A stretch of DNA of 11,443 nucleotides from Planctomycetaceae bacterium (GTDB lineage Bacteria > Planctomycetota > Planctomycetia > Pirellulales > Lacipirellulaceae): positions 4,209-15,651 of the forward strand of contig PATG01000080.1 of assembly GCA_002713555.1 (NCBI GenBank), read 5' to 3'. The position numbers were made by a program, and so were the translations under genes. Of this stretch, positions 8,002 to 11,443 are shown piece after piece (positions within the stretch are counted from its first letter, which is position 1; each line of letters opens with the position of its first letter). The notes under the pieces were generated by a model. That model had not been told where the DNA came from. It ran no database searches and saw nothing but the letters and a program-made list of their open reading frames with translations.

Positions 8002-8412
8002 ATGTTTAGCGCATTTGATGTGAGTACGAGTGCTTTGGTTGCCCAACGCACACGACTCAACACGATTTCGTCCAATTTGGCCAATATGTCAACCACACGC
8101 AACGAAAGTGGCCAGCCCGAAGCCTACACGCCTCGTTATACCGTTTTTCAGACCAATGCGGAGGTTTCGACAGCAGGTGGAGGCCAAGGAGTCAAAGTGG
8201 CCAGTGTGGAGTACGCCAACGTCCAACCTGATATGAAATACGAACCTGGACATCCTGATGCGGATACCAATGGCTATGTCGCGTATCCCAATATCGACAT
8301 GACCAGTGAGTTTGTTGATGCTCTCTCAGCCACACGTGCTTACGAAGCAAATATTGGAGTCATCGAAATCACTAAAGATCTCGGCCAAAGAACTCTACAG
8401 ATCCTGGCCTGA
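8002..8412 (+). CDS. flgC: Flagellar basal-body proximal rod protein FlgC
   Basis: This 136-residue rod subunit assembles with FlgB and FlgF in the proximal rod and is exported by the flagellar type III apparatus. The N-terminal axial motif appears as RLNTISSNLANMSTT (residues 18-32). The C-terminal FlgC signature is very well conserved: HPDADTNGYVAYPNIDM followed by VDALSATRAYEANI. The length is typical. Its ATG lies 3 nt after the flgB stop, with the purine stretch AGAGAGAG (7986-7993) as probable ribosome-binding site, so translation of the two rod proteins is likely coupled. A 112-bp gap, long for this operon, separates it from fliE. Confidence 0.96.
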   Translation: MFSAFDVSTSALVAQRTRLNTISSNLANMSTTRNESGQPEAYTPRYTVFQTNAEVSTAGGGQGVKVASVEYANVQPDMKYEPGHPDADTNGYVAYPNIDMTSEFVDALSATRAYEANIGVIEITKDLGQRTLQILA

Positions 8413-8450
8413 ACCTAACAAGTACGAATACTATCCCCCTTCATTTATGC

Positions 8451-8501
8451 AAAGGAGATGTTGTCAGGAGTTGACGTAAAAAGCGTTGGGGGGCCAGCGC
8501 T
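8451..8501 (+). promoter_or_regulatory. Orphan Shine-Dalgarno-like motif and stable hairpin ahead of fliE
   Basis: AAAGGAG (8451-8457) is the strongest ribosome-binding-like sequence in the window, but it abuts ATG 8458 and no convincing gene starts there. It is followed by an 8-bp stem, AGCGTTGG (8482-8489) with CCAGCGCT (8494-8501), including one G-U pair and a GGGG loop. The hairpin ends about 12 nt before the fliE Shine-Dalgarno (AGGA, 8514-8517). A role in processing, stability or translation control of the polycistronic mRNA is possible. Confidence 0.4.
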
Positions 8502-8524
8502 GACGACAGTCCCAGGACGTCGCC

Positions 8525-8827
8525 ATGAATACGATCGGAAACTCGAATTTGGCCTCCACCATGGCTATGCAACAGCCCTCTGGAGCAAAGCTGCCAGCGG
8601 CAAGCAATACATCCTTCAAAGACCTGCTGGTCGATTCGATCCAAGACGTGAATTCAATGCAGCAACAAGCCGATCAAGCTGTCGAAACTTTAATGACCGG
8701 TGGAGATGTCAACCCGGCTGAAGTGCTCACAGCCGTACAAAAAGCAGACCTAACATTCCGACTCATGATGCAGATGCGAAACAAGATGATGCAAGTTTAT
8801 CAAGAAGTCAAAGAAATAAGAGTTTAG
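8525..8827 (+). CDS. fliE: Flagellar hook-basal body complex protein FliE
   Basis: FliE is the small adaptor between the MS ring and the proximal rod and one of the first substrates exported. This 100-residue protein has the normal length. Its variable N-terminus is followed by the conserved SFKDLLVDSIQDVNSMQQQA segment (about residues 30-49). The family signature then follows: VNPAEVLTAVQKADLTFRLM and QMRNKMMQVYQEVKEIRV at the very C-terminus. ATG 8525 has AGGA 7 nt upstream, and an in-frame stop (8501-8503) excludes a longer form. It sits between flgC and fliF, a standard order in bacteria. Confidence 0.95.
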   Translation: MNTIGNSNLASTMAMQQPSGAKLPAASNTSFKDLLVDSIQDVNSMQQQADQAVETLMTGGDVNPAEVLTAVQKADLTFRLMMQMRNKMMQVYQEVKEIRV

Positions 8828-8871
8828 CAAAGAATTAATATTTGTTGAAACAAGTTTAAATCCACCAACTA

Positions 8872-8889
8872 GCGCCAGACAAATGGCGC
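8872..8889. repeat. Inverted repeat between fliE and fliF
   Basis: GCGCCA (8872-8877) and TGGCGC (8884-8889) form a perfect 6-bp GC-rich stem around GACAAA, about 45 nt after the fliE stop and 16 nt before the fliF Shine-Dalgarno. No T-run follows, so this is not a clear terminator; a processing or stability element in the polycistronic mRNA is more likely. Confidence 0.4.
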
Positions 8890-8916
8890 CACACAATTAT
8901 TCCTAAGGATCCAAGG

Positions 8917-10587
8917 ATGGATTTTTTGAATCAGGCCCTGGGCCAAATCAAAGAATTGATGCAATCGATGACGCCGGCAGCCAGAGTGACTGCCTTGTTA
9001 CTACTGGGTGTGATCGTGGTCAGCATGGGCTATTTGGTACAACACCACTCAGCCAGTCCGGACGAGTATCTTTTCAATGGCGAATTCCTGCCCGGACGCG
9101 ATGTCGATCGTGCTGAAGCCGCCATCGCCCAGGCGCGCTTAACAGGTTATCAGCGGGTAGGCAATCGCATCAAAGTACCCCAGGGCCAGAAGGCCGAGTA
9201 TCTGGCAGCCGTTGCAGATGCGGGAGCCCTCCCACCTAATTTTCACAGTCTATTGGAGCAGGCGCTCGACTTGGGGCCCTTTACGGACAGGGTGACTAAA
9301 CAGGAGCGACTGAAAGCTGCGCGAGAACAGCAGCTTTCGATGATTATTCGATCTATGGATGGCATTGAAGAAGCCCAGGTAATTTTTGATAGACGAGATC
9401 CCAAGGGACTGGGGCGTGCCGGTGATGCGACTGCCTCGGTAAATGTGCGGCCTACCCCCGGAGCAGCACTCGATCCGCGTCAGGCAAAAATGATCAAGAT
9501 GGCTGTGGCCAGTGCAATTGCCGGACTCCGTATGGACCAGGTAACCGTCACTAATCTCAGTGATGATTCGATGTTTAGCAGCGGTACTATCACAGGAGAC
9601 TCCTTTGACAACGAGTACTACCAACAGCGGATTGCTTTCGAACAATTGATGAAAACGAAAGTCGAAAATCTTCTGCGCAACGTCCCGGGTGTACTGGTTC
9701 AGGTGACAGCAGAGCTCGATGACACTATCGAACGGACCACACGAACCGTCACGCCCGAAGGTGATCCTGCAGTTTTGCGATCCGTTTCGGAAAACCAGGA
9801 TAAGGAAACATCCGAAGTTGTCGACGGCGGTCGCCCAGGTCCGGTTATCAATGGACCCAGCGGCGCAAAAGAAGAAAATGCTGCCCAAGTTACTGTCAAG
9901 GATAAAGATACAAATACCATCGAACAATCAGAAAACATGATTGGCCAAAAAGATGAAACGCTACGATCAGCAGCACTGGTACCTACTGATGTGCGCGTGG
10001 CGATTGCAGTTCCTGAGAATTATGTCATTGATATTTGGCGCGAAAAAGAGCGCAAGCTGGGCAATGATCCGGGAGAGGGTTTTCCGGACGAAACGGCTCG
10101 CAACTCAATTGAGTTGGGTATCAATCAAAAAATCACCGAGGTCGTAGCACCTCTCTTGCCTAAAATTCTCGCGAGAGACTCTCAATCCAAGGTGATCGTC
10201 CAATTCCTTGATTCACTTGCTCCCCAAGAAATCGCAGAGCCCTCCATGGCAAATCAGATACTGGTCTGGGCTGGCAAGTATTTTAATACCATGACGATGG
10301 CTGTCGTTGCGCTGGTTAGCCTAATGATGCTTCGGTCCATGGTGAAGTCCATTCTACATGCAGAACCCACGGCCTCACTTGCCAACCATACCTTTTCACT
10401 TGATGAAAATGAAAGTAGCGCGAGCGATTCGACTCCTAACGAAAATAGGAATCCAGAAAACGATGGGCGCCCAAGATTACGTCTTAAAAAAGGCTCCAAT
10501 CTTAAAGATGATCTGGTCGAAATCGTCCAAGAGGATCCTGATGCAGCTGCAGCAATTTTGCGAACCTGGATAGGCAATGCCGGCTAA
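8917..10587 (+). CDS. fliF: Flagellar MS-ring protein FliF
   Basis: FliF forms the MS ring in the inner membrane, the base on which the switch and export gate assemble. This 556-residue protein has the expected architecture. A first transmembrane helix at about 22-41 (RVTALLLLGVIVVSMGYLV) is followed by a periplasmic YscJ/FliF region with ring-building motifs at about 45-185, including EQQLSMIIRSMDGIEEAQV. Next come a third ring-building motif and a collar with a polar Gly/Asp/Glu-rich insert around 295-340. A second transmembrane helix lies at about 455-476. The cytoplasmic tail ends in a conserved FliG-binding segment (DDLVEIVQEDPDAAAAILRTW, residues about 532-552). The length is typical. 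The ATG has AAGGA (8905-8909) 7 nt upstream. fliG follows after 18 nt, fitting the direct FliF-FliG contact. Confidence 0.95.
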   Translation: MDFLNQALGQIKELMQSMTPAARVTALLLLGVIVVSMGYLVQHHSASPDEYLFNGEFLPGRDVDRAEAAIAQARLTGYQRVGNRIKVPQGQKAEYLAAVADAGALPPNFHSLLEQALDLGPFTDRVTKQERLKAAREQQLSMIIRSMDGIEEAQVIFDRRDPKGLGRAGDATASVNVRPTPGAALDPRQAKMIKMAVASAIAGLRMDQVTVTNLSDDSMFSSGTITGDSFDNEYYQQRIAFEQLMKTKVENLLRNVPGVLVQVTAELDDTIERTTRTVTPEGDPAVLRSVSENQDKETSEVVDGGRPGPVINGPSGAKEENAAQVTVKDKDTNTIEQSENMIGQKDETLRSAALVPTDVRVAIAVPENYVIDIWREKERKLGNDPGEGFPDETARNSIELGINQKITEVVAPLLPKILARDSQSKVIVQFLDSLAPQEIAEPSMANQILVWAGKYFNTMTMAVVALVSLMMLRSMVKSILHAEPTASLANHTFSLDENESSASDSTPNENRNPENDGRPRLRLKKGSNLKDDLVEIVQEDPDAAAAILRTWIGNAG

Positions 10588-10605
10588 TCAAACAGGAAAA
10601 TAACA

Positions 10606-11443
10606 ATGTCCGAAGATACCCAACATCCACTCCGTAAAGTCGCAATTCTGGTCGCCAGTCTCGACGAGCAATCAGCCGATCGTGTACTGGCCCTTTTGCC
10701 GACAAAAACGGCCCAGACAGTACTCGAAGTCGCGAACCAACTAGGACCAATCGATTCCCACGAACAACAAAAAATTGTCAAAGAATTCCGGCGCAACATG
10801 GCAGCAGAACTTACTGCCAGTACTCCTGTACCCTCGACTCCGATCGACCATCCTATTGAAGCTCGAGGGGATGAAGCTCATGGAGTTGAACTCGATGCGT
10901 CGCTGATTGCACGACTGGAATCTGAGGGAAAAGAAGCTCAGGATCCAAGCTCTTTTGAGCGCGATGGGACTTACACGCAGCCCCAGGTTTCTTCCGGCAC
11001 ACAGAATCCGCTTAGTCCTGTAGACCCTGCCTGGGTGGCTGACATGTTGGCTAAAGAACATCCACAAACGATTGCCGTTGCACTCTCACGCTTTGAACAT
11101 TTACGTGCTGCCAGCATCCTTGGAGAATTTTCTCTGGAACTACAAGCAGAGGTACTAAGTCGGCTTTCGGACCTTGATAAAACAGACCCCCAAACCTTGC
11201 GTGTTGTTGAATCACAATTGGCTGAGTGGCTTAATCAGAAGCAGCAAAAAAAACAACGTATGGCAGACGGTGCAGATTTGGTGCAGCGGATCCTCGATAA
11301 CTCTCCGCAGACACAACGCCAAACCATCCTTACCCGCATTCAGAAGCTAAAACCTGATCTGGCTGGTCGTTTGGTAGTGGATACTACAGGTCCGCAACAA
11401 TCGACTCTTCAAAGGCCAAAAAAAGTCTTCAGGCCCATACCTG
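10606..11443 (+). CDS. fliG: Flagellar motor switch protein FliG, divergent, 3' end beyond the window
   Basis: FliG is the switch-complex subunit that binds the FliF tail and interacts with the stator to produce torque. The frame runs from ATG 10606 through the right edge without a stop, giving 279 residues so far. Residues 9-65 match the FliG N-terminal domain (PLRKVAILVASLDEQSADRVL). After a long, polar, Pro/Ser/Glu-rich stretch (about 66-140) comes the middle domain, WVADMLAKEHPQTIAVALSRF, with the canonical EHPQ motif at 151-154 and LQAEVLSRLSDLDKT next. The segment 225-258 resembles the later armadillo helices (DLVQRILDNSPQTQRQTIL). The motif FVFEDL and the charged torque helix are not seen before the edge, where the sequence is basic and Pro-containing. 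AGGA (10594-10597) lies 8 nt before the start. The identity is supported by the motifs and by its place after fliF. Confidence 0.88.
   Translation, partial: MSEDTQHPLRKVAILVASLDEQSADRVLALLPTKTAQTVLEVANQLGPIDSHEQQKIVKEFRRNMAAELTASTPVPSTPIDHPIEARGDEAHGVELDASLIARLESEGKEAQDPSSFERDGTYTQPQVSSGTQNPLSPVDPAWVADMLAKEHPQTIAVALSRFEHLRAASILGEFSLELQAEVLSRLSDLDKTDPQTLRVVESQLAEWLNQKQQKKQRMADGADLVQRILDNSPQTQRQTILTRIQKLKPDLAGRLVVDTTGPQQSTLQRPKKVFRPIP

Noticed and set aside
8458..8721. An 87-codon plus-strand frame starting after AAAGGAG and overlapping fliE
   Set aside because: The motif abuts the ATG with no spacing, the frame runs through conserved fliE codons, and the product has no recognisable pattern. 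The motif itself is reported as a finding.
9250..9927. A 225-codon open frame on the minus strand inside fliF
   Set aside because: It lies fully antisense to a gene with clear FliF motifs, its product is Cys/Ser/His-rich without domain pattern, and no promoter or ribosome-binding site is visible.

Overview
The window most likely comes from a member of the Planctomycetota, probably Pirellulales-like. This rests on the style of the proteins and the gene order, not on a database match. Coding density is moderate, Shine-Dalgarno signals are weak or absent at several genes, and every confident gene is on the + strand.

Layout. (1) 1-891 is a malate dehydrogenase that has lost its N-terminus at the window edge. 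(2) 892-1119 is a spacer with a possible housekeeping promoter. It leads into 1120-1884, an alpha/beta-hydrolase-fold protein of the esterase/PHB-depolymerase type whose nucleophile serine and catalytic histidine both appear to be replaced. (3) 1885-2075 is a spacer with an inverted repeat overlapping a -35-like TTGACA. (4) 2076-7434 is a tight four-gene unit: a large membrane-anchored TPR protein, a small coiled-coil protein resembling FlgN/FliT export chaperones, a soluble NtrB/FlrB-type histidine kinase, and an NtrC/FlrC-type sigma-54 activator. (5) 7435-7563 carries a near-perfect sigma-54 (-24/-12) promoter. (6) 7564 to the right edge is a basal-body operon: flgB, flgC, fliE, fliF and a divergent fliG that runs off the window.

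How it fits together. The natural reading is a flagellar regulatory cascade in cis. The kinase phosphorylates the sigma-54 activator, which opens the -24/-12 promoter immediately downstream. That promoter drives the proximal rod (FlgB, FlgC), rod/MS-ring adaptor (FliE), MS ring (FliF) and switch (FliG). The TPR protein and the FlgN-like protein are co-encoded with the regulators, which suggests a role in flagellar assembly or checkpoint control; this is inference. I see no mobile elements, CRISPR arrays, tRNAs, rRNAs or clear intrinsic terminators. The least conventional items are the TPR protein, the pseudo-hydrolase, the divergent FliG with a long linker, and several intergenic hairpins.
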